A DNA stretch of 64,000 nt from the NCBI GenBank assembly GCA_013285685.1, contig JABDHD010000001.1, forward strand, positions 1 to 64,000, read 5' to 3'. The notes below the pieces were generated by a model. It had not been told where the DNA came from and searched no databases. It was given only the letters and a program-made list of their open reading frames with translations. A program made the translations under genes and the position numbers. Positions 50,650 to 59,979 of this stretch are shown piece after piece; within the stretch, counting starts at the first letter, position 1; the number at the start of each line of letters is the position of its first letter. The DNA comes from Bacteroidota bacterium (GTDB lineage: Bacteria; Bacteroidota; Bacteroidia; Sphingobacteriales; Sphingobacteriaceae).

Positions 50650-51723
50650 ATGAAAACCCTTTTCTCAGCCCTGCTTTTGCTTGTCTTTTCAAGCGCGATA
50701 GCTCAAAAACCTATCCGTGTATGTGTTGCCGGTTTAAACCACGATCATGCCCATGGTATTTTAAGGCGCTATAACGATGGCACGGTGGATATTGTCGGCA
50801 TTGCCGAGCCTAATAAGGAACTATGGGTGAAATATGGCAAGCTATACCATATCCCTGATTCGTTATTTTACACCGACCTTAAGCAAATGCTGCTGCTGAA
50901 AAAGCCGGATGCCGTTTTGGGCTATAACGCGGTCGGAAATCACGTGGATATAGTAGAAATATGCGCGCCAATGCACATCCCGGTGATGGTGGAAAAGCCC
51001 CTGGCGGCCACACTTGAACAAGCAAAACGCATTGAAGCCCTTGCAAACCAGTTTCATATTAAAGTTTTGGTGAATTATGAAACGGAATGGTACCCATCCA
51101 ATTATTACATTTACAATACTGTGGCATCGGGCACTATCGGCGGTATCAGGAAAATGGTAGCACATGACGGTCACCAGGGACCGGTGGAAATTGGCTGCAG
51201 CAAGGAATTTTTGGCCTGGCTTACCGACCCGGTACTAAACGGCGCCGGCCCAATTAACGATTTTGGCTGCTATGGCGCCGACCTGATGACCTGGATGATG
51301 CACGGGCAAAGACCGATTGCCGTTACTGCTATTGCACGCCATTATAAGCCGAAGATATACCCAAAGGTAGAGGATGATGCCACCATTATCGTGGAATACC
51401 CTGGCGCCACCGGGCAAATAGAGGGCTCGTGGAGCTGGCCGTTCGGCATAAAAGATTTTGAAGTTTTTGGCGAAACCGGTTACCTGCATGCATTGGATAC
51501 CAGTCATATTGTAAGCCGGATGCGCGAAAATATCAAAGGCGCTACTAATGCGCCTCCGCTGGCGCGGCCAATAAACGATAATATCCTTTATTTAACCGCG
51601 GTATTGCGCGGCCGGCTGCCGGGGACTGACGACCAATCCTCGCTGAATTACAATATGGTGGTGATGGAGATATTGGATGCGGCGAAACGTTCGGTGAAAG
51701 AGGGTAAAAGGATTGTGTTGTAG
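50650..51723 (+). CDS. Exported Gfo/Idh/MocA-family oxidoreductase
   Basis: This 357-residue NAD(P)-dependent sugar oxidoreductase has an unusual export signal (MKTLFSALLLLVFSSAIAQ). The Rossmann part starts RVCVAGLNHDHAHG, which is atypical (GLNHDH in place of GxGxxG). The family motif EKP is present (PVMVEKPLAATLE). GPINDFGCYGADLMTWMM supplies the usual catalytic Asp/His-like region. Relatives act on sugars or glycosides and may cleave by oxidation. The gene starts 1 bp after the GH92 stop and may work on the released sugar. The open frame from 50611 overlaps the GH92 gene; the ATG at 50650 is preferred. Confidence 0.88.
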   Translation: MKTLFSALLLLVFSSAIAQKPIRVCVAGLNHDHAHGILRRYNDGTVDIVGIAEPNKELWVKYGKLYHIPDSLFYTDLKQMLLLKKPDAVLGYNAVGNHVDIVEICAPMHIPVMVEKPLAATLEQAKRIEALANQFHIKVLVNYETEWYPSNYYIYNTVASGTIGGIRKMVAHDGHQGPVEIGCSKEFLAWLTDPVLNGAGPINDFGCYGADLMTWMMHGQRPIAVTAIARHYKPKIYPKVEDDATIIVEYPGATGQIEGSWSWPFGIKDFEVFGETGYLHALDTSHIVSRMRENIKGATNAPPLARPINDNILYLTAVLRGRLPGTDDQSSLNYNMVVMEILDAAKRSVKEGKRIVL

Positions 51724-51809
51724 CTGTCTGGACACGATTTTTAAGATTGATTTGATTTGGTTGATCGCGGGTATTTTAAATTACTTTAAACTTTTTGTTG
51801 GTTTTGTTC

Positions 51810-51843
51810 TTTGTTAACTGAAAACAAAATTGTGTTACATTTG
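51810..51843 (+). promoter_or_regulatory. Strong Bacteroidota-type promoter of the deacetylase gene
   Basis: TTTG (51810-51813), a 22-bp spacer and TACATTTG (51836-51843) match the -33/-7 consensus TTTG-N17-23-TAnnTTTG fully. The ATG is 26 bp after the -7 box. Confidence 0.7.
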
Positions 51844-51869
51844 CCCACTCAAATTTCGCCACTCATTTT

Positions 51870-52655
51870 ATGTTAAAAAGAACACTCCCGCTTATTGCCC
51901 TTTCTTTTTGGGGCCTCAGTTCATTTTCCCAGTCAAATAATGCGGCTATTTTAGCCCGCAAACAGGTACCTGTTGTTTGCTACCACCAGATTCGTGACTG
52001 GCGGCCAAAGGATAAACCTGTAGATAAGGACTATATTATTCCGCCGGCTGCGTTTAAGGCCCACCTGAAGATGCTGGCCGACAGCGGTTACCATACCATA
52101 CTGCCCGATCAGCTTTACGCGTATCTTACCAAAGGGACTCCCCTGCCCAGCAAGCCCATTATGCTCACTTTTGACGATACCGACGTGGACCAGTGGGACA
52201 TTGCCCGGCCTGAAATGAAAAAATATGGTTTTAAGGGCGTTTTCTTCATCATGACCGTATCATTGGGCAGGCCACATTATATGTCTGCAGCGCAGGTTAA
52301 ACAGCTGTCGGACGAGGGGAACGTGATTGCCGCCCATACCTGGGATCATCACCGGGTTGACCGGTATAAACACAACCCCAACCCCAAAAAGGACGACTGG
52401 GTAATTCAAATAGAGAAACCTACCAAAAAATTGGAGGAGATCACCGGCAAAAAGGTTGATTATTTTGCTTATCCTTTTGGCGTATGGAAGAAACCGACAC
52501 TGCCCGAGCTTAACAAATACGGGTTTAAAATCGCATTCCAGTTAGCTGACAAACGCGACCCCGATTATCCGCTATTAACGGTAAGGCGCATTTTGGACAG
52601 CGGGTATTGGACAGTTGCTACCTTTGGAAAAAGTGTGAGAAGCAGTTTTAAATAA
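51870..52655 (+). CDS. Exported polysaccharide deacetylase (NodB/CE4 type)
   Basis: This 261-residue enzyme has a signal peptide (ending near SSFSQ) and a CE4 NodB-homology domain (about 90-250). Motif 1 is TFDDTD (catalytic and metal-binding Asp) and motif 2 is HTWDHH (His ligands). KVDYFAYPFG is motif 3. It removes N- or O-acetyl groups from polysaccharides such as poly-N-acetylglucosamine or peptidoglycan. The N-terminal ARKQVPVVCYHQI is typical of the PgaB-like subgroup. It has its own promoter and terminator, so it is a single unit. Confidence 0.92.
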   Translation: MLKRTLPLIALSFWGLSSFSQSNNAAILARKQVPVVCYHQIRDWRPKDKPVDKDYIIPPAAFKAHLKMLADSGYHTILPDQLYAYLTKGTPLPSKPIMLTFDDTDVDQWDIARPEMKKYGFKGVFFIMTVSLGRPHYMSAAQVKQLSDEGNVIAAHTWDHHRVDRYKHNPNPKKDDWVIQIEKPTKKLEEITGKKVDYFAYPFGVWKKPTLPELNKYGFKIAFQLADKRDPDYPLLTVRRILDSGYWTVATFGKSVRSSFK

Positions 52656-52666
52656 GAAACATAACA

Positions 52667-52700
52667 GATTTGACAACTCCTTTTAGAAAGTTGTCAAATC
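52667..52700 (+). terminator. Rho-independent terminator of the deacetylase gene
   Basis: The perfect 12-bp stem GATTTGACAACT / AGTTGTCAAATC has a 10-base loop and is followed by TTATCGTTTTT. It lies 11 bp after the stop codon. Confidence 0.75.
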
Positions 52701-52739
52701 TTATCGTTTTTGAGCGAAGGGAAAAATCTTAAATGCTTT

Positions 52740-52965
52740 GCATTCCAGTCGTTCAGACGGCAATGTCGCCTTAATATCCATCGCTGTCGCTCAGGATGAC
52801 AAAAACTCGCTTTACCCGGGATGACAAAAGCTTCGCTGTCGCCCGAAATGACATTACGTTTCCTGAGTCAAAAGTATTGTCCGAAGGACTCCTGCAGAGA
52901 GTCTTAAGTCAGAAAAGCGCAACCTCAACTTTTGGACTTGCGACTAAATTACTTTTAACTTAACA
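52740..52965. repeat. Degenerate short direct repeats in intergenic DNA
   Basis: Three related units run from about 52786 to 52855: CGCTCAGGATGACAAAAACT, CCCGGGATGACAAAAGCT and CCCGAAATGACATTACG, at roughly 25-bp spacing. They are followed by TCTTAAGTCAGAA-type sequence. No gene is visible in the gap 52701-52965. Confidence 0.5.
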
Positions 52966-53187
52966 CTACAGGTTCTCGCCCGCTGGCCCCTGTCCTTTAT
53001 TGGACGATTTTTCCAATTCTGACGCCAATTGGTCATTATCTGAAGGCGGCCCGGGCTTATCATTATTCGAAAAGGCTTTAACGCCGGACTTGCCCTCTTT
53101 TTGTTCGAATTGTGATTTTCCTTTTTCAGGAATTCCGGGTTTTGAAGGTCTGTTTTTTTTATTTAATGTTTCCATCGTGTTACTCAT
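52966..53187 (-). CDS. Small hydrophilic, likely disordered protein
   Basis: This 73-residue, highly charged protein (MSNTMETLNKKNRPSKPGIP at the start, then KSQFEQKEGKSGVKAF) has a composition rich in K, E, G, N, S and P and no hydrophobic core, so it is probably disordered. I recognise no family. Its ATG overlaps the SpoIIAA-like stop (TAATG), which argues for coupled translation and a shared job. A longer start at 53205 would overlap the upstream gene more; the overlap start is preferred. Confidence 0.65.
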   Translation of the reverse strand: MSNTMETLNKKNRPSKPGIPEKGKSQFEQKEGKSGVKAFSNNDKPGPPSDNDQLASELEKSSNKGQGPAGENL

Positions 53188-53552
53188 TATTTTTTTGATG
53201 CCCAAATAATGGCTTCATCCATTTTTTTTAATGGAAAATTTTTAAACCTACCGGGGATAATGTATTTGAAAAGGTCGCTATAACCGCGTATCCCGGATTC
53301 GTCGGACACGATCGCAACCTTATGCCATCTAAAAAAATGCTTCAGGCCAATCTTCACATTTCCGCACCACATGCCCGAAGCAAAATTTTTTATCTCCGTT
53401 TCTAAAACCAGTATAAAATTTATCTTTCCATTTTTCCTTACCAGTTCGTCAAGTAAACCCGCCAGCAACGTTAAATAATCTTGTTCGGTAACAAGGTCGT
53501 AAGCATGGATACCTGCCACATGGGGCGGTAAATCAATAATTAGCCGTAGCAT
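53187..53552 (-). CDS. SpoIIAA/STAS-like protein (DUF3478)
   Basis: This 121-residue cytosolic protein resembles the SpoIIAA-like family (PF11964), with an STAS-like alpha/beta fold. It begins MLRLIIDLPPHVAGIHAYDL, followed by TEQDYLTLLAGLLDELVRKN and the strand INFILVLET. KHFFRWHKVAIVSDESGIRG is the typical family segment after the middle helix. Family members are linked with stress and membrane contacts but have no firm biochemical role. I use the ATG at 53552, as the longer frame extends into AT-rich upstream sequence. It is cotranscribed with the small charged protein. Confidence 0.8.
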   Translation of the reverse strand: MLRLIIDLPPHVAGIHAYDLVTEQDYLTLLAGLLDELVRKNGKINFILVLETEIKNFASGMWCGNVKIGLKHFFRWHKVAIVSDESGIRGYSDLFKYIIPGRFKNFPLKKMDEAIIWASKK

Positions 53553-53679
53553 GTGCCAAATATTTGCATAACTTAATGCAATAACCACACCACATCTTCA
53601 GGATTTGTTCTTTTTTGTTAAAATAATATCTCTTACGTTAATTTCCGGATAGCTTACGGCCAAAATACCAAAGCTGTTT

Positions 53680-54633
53680 ATGGTATATTTGCACGTGCAA
53701 CAATCCGGGATAAAATACAGCCAATTCATAAAAAACGAAGCCCGGAGACTGGGTTTCCTGTTTTGCGGAATTTCGAAGGCCGGCTTTCTGGAAGAGGAAG
53801 CGCCAAGACTGGAGGCATGGCTTAAAGCCGGAATGCAGGGCGAAATGAGCTACATGCAGAACCATTTTGATAAACGGCTCGATCCGCGGCTGCTTGTTGA
53901 TGGCGCAAAATCAGTGATATCGCTGGCGCTGAATTATTATACGGATGAAGTCCAGGCTGATCCGCTCAGCCCCAAAATCTCAAAATATGCCTATGGTACT
54001 GATTACCATTTCGTAATAAAAAGCAAGCTGAAGGAACTGATGGCGGCAATAAGCGAAAATATCGGCGAAGTGAACGGCCGTGCCTTCGTAGACTCGGCGC
54101 CGGTGCTGGATAAGGCCTGGGCAAAAAGGGCCGGCCTGGGATGGATAGGTAAAAACACCAACCTGATCAGTAAAAAGGCCGGTTCATTCTTTTTTTTAGC
54201 AGAGTTGATCGTTGACCTGGAGCTTGAATATGATATTAAACCCGCCGCGGACCATTGCGGAACCTGTACCAGTTGCATCGATGCCTGCCCCACGCAGGCA
54301 ATAGCAGCGCCTTACGTGGTTGATGGCAGCCGTTGTATCTCCTACCTAACCATCGAGCTGAAAAATGAAATACCGGGAGAATTCCGTGGGAAAATGGATA
54401 ACTGGATGTTTGGCTGCGACGTTTGCCAGGACGTTTGCCCCTGGAATAAATTCTCCGTGCTGCACCAGGAACCGGCATTTAATCCTCATCCCGACCTACC
54501 CCACCTTAATGCAAAGGATTGGGAGGAAGTTACCGAAGAAATCTTTAAAAAAGTGTTTCAGCATTCCGCCGTAAAACGCACCAGGTTTAGCGGGCTGAAA
54601 AGAAATATTGATTTTCTGAAAAAACAGGTTTAA
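53680..54633 (+). CDS. queG: Epoxyqueuosine reductase QueG
   Basis: This 317-residue cobalamin- and iron-sulphur-dependent enzyme makes the last step in queuosine synthesis, reducing epoxyqueuosine in tRNA. It has the substrate part with [22 protein letters not shown] and two 4Fe-4S cluster motifs: [12 protein letters not shown], and [11 protein letters not shown] with an earlier Cys in GSRCISYL. The C-terminal HEAT domain of the E. coli protein is absent. The start is uncertain: TATATTTG (53684-53691), a perfect -7 box, lies inside the first codons. The GTG at 53695, just before [10 protein letters not shown], may be the real start. Confidence 0.93.
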   Translation: MVYLHVQQSGIKYSQFIKNEARRLGFLFCGISKAGFLEEEAPRLEAWLKAGMQGEMSYMQNHFDKRLDPRLLVDGAKSVISLALNYYTDEVQADPLSPKISKYAYGTDYHFVIKSKLKELMAAISENIGEVNGRAFVDSAPVLDKAWAKRAGLGWIGKNTNLISKKAGSFFFLAELIVDLELEYDIKPAADHCGTCTSCIDACPTQAIAAPYVVDGSRCISYLTIELKNEIPGEFRGKMDNWMFGCDVCQDVCPWNKFSVLHQEPAFNPHPDLPHLNAKDWEEVTEEIFKKVFQHSAVKRTRFSGLKRNIDFLKKQV

Positions 54634-54659
54634 ATTTTTTATTTAGTCCGGTATATTTT

Positions 54660-55784
54660 TTACAGGCCTTTTTTAAACTTATCCGCCAGCATTTTAAGCA
54701 TGTCCTCATTTACCGGTTTAGCCGGCTCTTCGTCCTTCTTTTTAAACGGCTTGCGCGTAAAATTGTCATTGTGATGATGATTGTGTTTAGGCGCGAATGG
54801 TTTGGCAGATTGCTCCTTCTTCTCCGATGAATGCTCCTTGCCAGCCGGCTGCTGTTCTTTAACAGGGGTTTGTGGCGCCGCCACAGGTTGAATGGCTTCT
54901 GCCTGCTCGGCCGGTTTTGATTGCTCAACCGGTTTGGTTTGAATAACAGGTTTTGCCTGGCGCTCAGCCGCTTTTTTAGCGCTCCAACGGGTGTATATTT
55001 CTTCCAGCTTGCGTTTGGTATACAGCGGGAAATCGCCATTCATCATCCACGAATAATAGCTGGGTTCAATTTTAAACACCTCTTCAACCGTTTTTCCTTT
55101 ATGCTTCCCGAAGTTAAAAATCTCGTGGCCTTCTTCATTAAATACCATTCGCCCGGCAAAATCTACCGGCCGGTTCAGGTTGGTGAACTGATGCAGCGCT
55201 TCAATGTCATTCATAACCGGGTACATCACGTTCCCTTTTTTGTCTTCCCAGGGCGTTTTTTCATACTTAGCCAACTGGGCCAGCAAAACTTCCATTGTGG
55301 CGCGCGTATCAGCCTCAGCTGAATGGGCGTTGATAATATCTTTCTCGCAATAAAACTTGTAAGCAGCTTTCAGGGTGCGCTGCTCCATCTGGTGAAAAAT
55401 ATTCTGCACATCCACAAAATGACGGTTTTCGATATCGAACGGCACACCGGCGCGCAAAAACTCCTCCATCAGCATCGGTATGTCAAACTTATTTGAGTTA
55501 TAACCTGCCAGGTCGCTGTTGCCGATAAAACGCGCTATAAGCGAAGCTACTTCTTTAAAAAAAGGCTCCTTTTTCACGTCATCATCGTAAATTCCGTGTA
55601 TTAATGAAGACTCCAATGGGATCGGCATACCCGGGTTGATCCGCCAGGTACGTACTTCTTCCTGGCTGCCATTGGGCGGATGCAGCTTGATGATCGATAT
55701 TTCAACAATACGGTCGGCGCCAACATTTGTACCTGTGGCTTCAAGGTCGAAAAATGCCAGCGGCCGTTTTAAGTTTAATTTCAT
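54660..55784 (-). CDS. DnaQ-like 3'-5' exonuclease with DUF3820 domain
   Basis: This 374-residue protein has an N-terminal DEDDh exonuclease domain (about 5-175): D13 and E15 in FFDLEATG, Asp in YNSNKFD, and His/Asp in NAHSAEADTRATME. A small QSregVF/DUF3820-type domain (about 210-265) follows, with FNFGKHKGKTVEEVFKIEPS and YYSWMMNGDFPLYTKRKLEE. The C-terminal 100 residues are a low-complexity, charged linker (KPVEQSKPAEQAEAIQP, then HNHHHND). It probably trims single-stranded DNA or RNA ends in the cytosol. The domain combination is common in Bacteroidota. It converges with queG with a 26-bp gap. Confidence 0.9.
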   Translation of the reverse strand: MKLNLKRPLAFFDLEATGTNVGADRIVEISIIKLHPPNGSQEEVRTWRINPGMPIPLESSLIHGIYDDDVKKEPFFKEVASLIARFIGNSDLAGYNSNKFDIPMLMEEFLRAGVPFDIENRHFVDVQNIFHQMEQRTLKAAYKFYCEKDIINAHSAEADTRATMEVLLAQLAKYEKTPWEDKKGNVMYPVMNDIEALHQFTNLNRPVDFAGRMVFNEEGHEIFNFGKHKGKTVEEVFKIEPSYYSWMMNGDFPLYTKRKLEEIYTRWSAKKAAERQAKPVIQTKPVEQSKPAEQAEAIQPVAAPQTPVKEQQPAGKEHSSEKKEQSAKPFAPKHNHHHNDNFTRKPFKKKDEEPAKPVNEDMLKMLADKFKKGL

Positions 55785-55912
55785 TTTTTTGAGTGCAGAT
55801 AGCGAATGGGCGCAAAGGTCATAAAAAGAATTTGTACTAAAAATTTTTAATTCTCTATAAATATACCCATTGAAACCCTATTTTTAAGGACTGGTTAATA
55901 TTGATCCAAATA

Positions 55913-57904
55913 ATGAAAAAAACCTTACTCACACTGGCAATCCTGACCTGCCTTTGCCGCGTGGCTTTTACACAGGATTTTCCTTACGGACAGACTTCGA
56001 CGGACGAGTTAAAAATGTCCAGATACGCAAAGGATACTTCGGCACATGCAGTGGTTTTGAACGAATATGGTAAATCGGAAATTGCTGTGGCGAACGACGA
56101 CAATATCAAGCTTCGGTTTGAATACCATGTGAAAATTAAAATATTTGATGCCAGGGGTTTTGACGAAGCAACGAAAGAAATTGAATTACGTAATTACACC
56201 GACAAATCGGAGCAGGATGAAGTGGAGAAATTGACAGGGACAACGTATTCCCTGGCGGAAAACGGCTCGGTCACGAGGGCGGAATTTGATCCTTCCAAGG
56301 AATATATTACCCGCAACTATAAGGAAAAAAGCACTTTAAAATTTACAATGCCGGCACTCGCTCCGGGATGTATAATTGAATACAAATACACTTTGGTAAG
56401 ACCGATCGGGCTTTGCCTCGAACATTTTCAGCCCTGGGAATTTCAAAGCGATATACCAAAAGTGTATTCAAAATACGAAGCGCTTATCCCCGGGCATTTT
56501 ACCTACAACGCCGCCCTGCATGGCTTTTTGAAGCTTACCGAAACTAAGGCGGATGTGCAGCGGTCCTGCTTCTCCGCCGCCGGATCTAGCAGTGACTGTT
56601 CGGACCTGGTGTACGGGATGGCCAACGTTCCGGCTTTTGTGGAAGAAGAGTTTATGACGTCGGCCAGGAACTATCGCTCATCGATAACTTTCGACCTGGT
56701 GGAATACACAAGCCCTTTTAACGGGGAGAAATTCAAAGGTACGACAGAGTGGAGGAATATCGATTACAACTTGAAGGATGCCTATTCCTTTGGCGGCGAA
56801 TTAAAGAAGACGAGCTATTTTAAAGACAGAATGGTACCGATAACTGCGGGCCAGGCCGACGACCTCGGGAAAGCAATGGCTGTATATGCTTATATGCAGC
56901 AGCATTATAAGTGGAACAACTATGAAGGGGCGTATAGCTATGATGGGGTAAAAAAAGCTTTCGAATCCCATAGCGGCAGCGTGGCCGATATCAACCTGGG
57001 ATTGATTGATGCCTTAAACAGCGCCGGTATTAATACTGAAGCTGTTCTTGTTTCTACCCGCGAAAACGGCTTTGTCAACGACCTGTATCCCGCTGTTAAC
57101 GAGTTTAACTACGTTATCGCAAAGGCGAATATCGGGGATAAAAGTTACTTCCTGGACGCAACCGACCGCATGCTGCCGTTCGGAATGCTTCCATTCGAGT
57201 GCCTGAATGACAAGGGCCGGGCTTTTAACCTGGACAAACCCTCCTACTGGGTTGATCTGAACCCTTCCCAAAAAAGAGTGAGCACCACCATGCTGGATCT
57301 GACCCTCGCCGAAGACGGTAAGTTAAAAGGAACGATTACCCGTTACTCATTTGGTTACGAAGCCTACGAAACGCGGGTAGCTATCAAGAAATTCACCACA
57401 CAGGACGAGTATGTGGCTGATTTTGGCGCTCAACTGCCCAAAGTAAAAATATTAAAATCTGAGATCACCGACCTTGACAGCTTAGACAAACCACTAACCG
57501 AAAAATATGAGGTAGAGATCAGAACCGGTGACAAAACAGGAGCAGGAAGTTATTCATTTAACCCTTTCTTTTTGAGTAAAATCGCAACCAACCCTTTCAA
57601 GCTTGCCGCACGTACTTACCCTGTGGATATGGAAGTACTGAGCGAATACCGCACGGTACTAACCGTTCACCTGCCTGCTGGTTATAGTGTTGATTCGCCG
57701 CCGCAAAATATTTCCGAAGCACTGCCAAACAAAGGGGGAAGGTTTTTAACCGAGTTCAGCTCCGAGGGCGACTCATTCACGTTCTCGCACATCATCCAGC
57801 TGACCAAGCCTGTTTTCCAGCCTGAAGAATATCCATATCTTAAAGAGTTTTACAACAAAATCATCCTGTCGGAAAAGGCTGAAATGGTATTCAAAAAGAA
57901 ATGA
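55913..57904 (+). CDS. Secreted DUF3857-transglutaminase-like protein, predicted inactive
   Basis: This 663-residue exported protein has a signal peptide (MKKTLLTLAILTCLCRVAFT). DUF3857 (about 35-220) is followed by a transglutaminase-like domain (about 285-420) and a beta-rich DUF3858-type C-terminus. The catalytic positions have changed. In GSVADINLGL the expected Cys is V357, and in EFNYVIAKA the His is Tyr; the Asp in FLDATD remains. It therefore looks like a pseudoenzyme. The next gene, of the same family, keeps the triad. Their ATGA overlap shows coupled expression. The ATG at 55913 is used because the frame start at 55901 is a TTG. Confidence 0.82.
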   Translation: MKKTLLTLAILTCLCRVAFTQDFPYGQTSTDELKMSRYAKDTSAHAVVLNEYGKSEIAVANDDNIKLRFEYHVKIKIFDARGFDEATKEIELRNYTDKSEQDEVEKLTGTTYSLAENGSVTRAEFDPSKEYITRNYKEKSTLKFTMPALAPGCIIEYKYTLVRPIGLCLEHFQPWEFQSDIPKVYSKYEALIPGHFTYNAALHGFLKLTETKADVQRSCFSAAGSSSDCSDLVYGMANVPAFVEEEFMTSARNYRSSITFDLVEYTSPFNGEKFKGTTEWRNIDYNLKDAYSFGGELKKTSYFKDRMVPITAGQADDLGKAMAVYAYMQQHYKWNNYEGAYSYDGVKKAFESHSGSVADINLGLIDALNSAGINTEAVLVSTRENGFVNDLYPAVNEFNYVIAKANIGDKSYFLDATDRMLPFGMLPFECLNDKGRAFNLDKPSYWVDLNPSQKRVSTTMLDLTLAEDGKLKGTITRYSFGYEAYETRVAIKKFTTQDEYVADFGAQLPKVKILKSEITDLDSLDKPLTEKYEVEIRTGDKTGAGSYSFNPFFLSKIATNPFKLAARTYPVDMEVLSEYRTVLTVHLPAGYSVDSPPQNISEALPNKGGRFLTEFSSEGDSFTFSHIIQLTKPVFQPEEYPYLKEFYNKIILSEKAEMVFKKK

Positions 57905-59814
57905 GGAAACAAGCTTTATCAATTTTATTGCTGGTGACGGGTTTTACAGCTGTGAGCGCCCAGCAAAATTATGAAGTCGGTCTCATCCCAAAAGAGCTGC
58001 TTACCCATGCAAATTCAGTGGTGAGAGACGAAGAAACAAGCATACAGGTTAAAGACCTGGACAATGCCGTGGAGCAAGTAAAAAAAGCGGTCACCGTTTT
58101 AAATACCAATGGCGATGAAAATGCGCACATTGTTATTTATTATGATAAAAACGACGTCGTCAGAAATATTAAAGGTGTGGTTTACAATGAATTTGGTAAA
58201 CAAGTTGCAAAATTCTCCGGGAGCGATTTTTCAGACGTCAGCGTTGGCGACGGGTTTTCTCTTTTTGAGAGCGCAAGGGTTAAGCACTACCTGCCTGCAG
58301 TAACCGAGTATCCTTACACTATCGTTTATGAATACGAAGTGAAGTCGAAACAAACGCTCACCTTTAACGCGTGGAGTCCGATTGACAACTTTGACGAATC
58401 TGTAGAAAAAAGCAGCTTTGTATTTAGCTGCGGCCGCGACTTTACTGTCCGGTATAAAGCGTTGAACATAGCCGGCAAGGTAGTTATCGGCGTCAATACA
58501 GATAAAGACAATACGTATTCGTGGCAGGTAAATAATGTGAAGGCGATCAAGGATGAACCGCTTAGTCCTTACTACCGGAACGTTATCCCGATGGTTCAGA
58601 TTGCTCCGCAAAAATTCACTTATTACGGCATCGATGGTACGTTTACCAATTGGACCACGCTGGGCAAATGGATATACGACAAACTGGTAGCCGACAGGCA
58701 GCAGCTTCCACAAGAAACTATCGACAACATAAAAGAGATAACTAAAGATATCCCCGATCCCAAACTGAAGGCGAAAAAAATTTACGAGTATATGCAGCAC
58801 AAAACCCATTATGTGAGTGTGCAGATCGGCCTCGGCGGTTATCAGCCCTTTTTGGCATCGGATGTTGATAAACAAAATTACGGTGATTGCAAGGCATTAG
58901 TCAACTATACCCAGGCGCTCTTAAAATCGGTAAATATCGATTCGTGGTATTGCATTGTGGAGGCCGGCAGCCGCTACAAGGTAAGTATGCAAAGCGATTT
59001 TGCAAGTATGGACCAGGGTAACCACATTATTTTATGCCTCCCCTTTAAAAACGACACCACCTGGGCTGATTGTACCAGTCAAACGATACCATTTGGTTAT
59101 TTAGGAGATTTTACGGATAACCGCACCGTACTGGCATGTACTGCTGATGGAGGCAAACTGCTACAGACGCCTAAATATGGCCCGGACGCTACCATAAAAA
59201 GCAGGATTGCTGATTTTACGATAGGCGCCGATGGCGTGCTATCAGGCACGATGTCCACTACCTTTAAAGGAACCTATTATGATTACCGCGATGAGCTGCT
59301 TAATCAATCAGGTACGGAACGAAACAAAATACTGCAAAAAATTTATCCGCTCAACAACCTGGAGATTGGTCATTACGAGTTAAAACAGGATAAGAGTTTT
59401 GAACCCTGCACCACAGAAAACATCAAATTGACGGCCAGAGATTACGCATCATTTACCGGCGGGAAATATTATTTTTCTGTAAACGCGATCAATCGTTTTG
59501 AAGAAACATTGCCGCAGGATATAAACCGGCAAAATAATGTTTACATCAGCAATGGTTTGACGGACCTGGACGATGTTACCTATGCCATACCGGCAGGATA
59601 TCACCTGGAAAAAACACCCTTAAATATTTCAATTGACAAACCCTTTGGTAAATACACGGCAACGATGGAACTGAAAGGCACCCAGCTAACTTATAAACGC
59701 AAATTTGAGCTGATTGACGGCACCTACGGCAAGGAAACTTACCAGGACGTAATCGATTTTTACCAGGATATAGCGGATGCAGACGACTATACGGTGAGCC
59801 TTGTGAAAAATTGA
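57901..59814 (+). CDS. Secreted DUF3857-transglutaminase-like protein, active triad
   Basis: This 637-residue exported protein with signal peptide (ending near AVSAQ) has DUF3857 (about 45-220) and a transglutaminase-like cysteine protease/transferase domain (about 275-410) with C330 in YGDCKALVN, H375 in GNHIILC and D390 in TWADCTSQ. The C-terminus is beta-rich (DUF3858-like). Such proteins probably act in the periplasm or on the surface on peptide or glycopeptide bonds; the substrate is unknown. It overlaps the upstream inactive paralogue by 4 bp. Confidence 0.85.
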   Translation: MRKQALSILLLVTGFTAVSAQQNYEVGLIPKELLTHANSVVRDEETSIQVKDLDNAVEQVKKAVTVLNTNGDENAHIVIYYDKNDVVRNIKGVVYNEFGKQVAKFSGSDFSDVSVGDGFSLFESARVKHYLPAVTEYPYTIVYEYEVKSKQTLTFNAWSPIDNFDESVEKSSFVFSCGRDFTVRYKALNIAGKVVIGVNTDKDNTYSWQVNNVKAIKDEPLSPYYRNVIPMVQIAPQKFTYYGIDGTFTNWTTLGKWIYDKLVADRQQLPQETIDNIKEITKDIPDPKLKAKKIYEYMQHKTHYVSVQIGLGGYQPFLASDVDKQNYGDCKALVNYTQALLKSVNIDSWYCIVEAGSRYKVSMQSDFASMDQGNHIILCLPFKNDTTWADCTSQTIPFGYLGDFTDNRTVLACTADGGKLLQTPKYGPDATIKSRIADFTIGADGVLSGTMSTTFKGTYYDYRDELLNQSGTERNKILQKIYPLNNLEIGHYELKQDKSFEPCTTENIKLTARDYASFTGGKYYFSVNAINRFEETLPQDINRQNNVYISNGLTDLDDVTYAIPAGYHLEKTPLNISIDKPFGKYTATMELKGTQLTYKRKFELIDGTYGKETYQDVIDFYQDIADADDYTVSLVKN

Positions 59815-59940
59815 CTATTTGCTGAAAATAATAAGGCCCAGGATGATGCCGATGATCATGATGACATAAAGCAAAATTTCAGTACCGGCGAAACGCTTGT
59901 ATTTCGTCCAAAAACTGTATTTTTCTTTTTCGTCGGGCAC
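59815..59940 (-). CDS. 41-aa single-span membrane protein
   Basis: This frame, with a GTG start at 59938-59940 and stop at 59815-59817, encodes a charged N-terminus (PDEKEKYSFWTKYKRFAG) and one transmembrane helix (LYVIMIIGIILGLIIF) ending SK. It has a clear positive/aromatic to membrane transition and is too short for usual ORF calling. I recognise no named family. It starts one base after the stop of the DUF3857 gene on the other strand and faces the TMEM175-like gene. Coding is supported by its clean membrane-protein pattern. Confidence 0.6.
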   Translation of the reverse strand: MPDEKEKYSFWTKYKRFAGTEILLYVIMIIGIILGLIIFSK

Positions 59941-59979
59941 AGTGCAAATATACCTAAAAACAGCTAATCTTTATTCATT

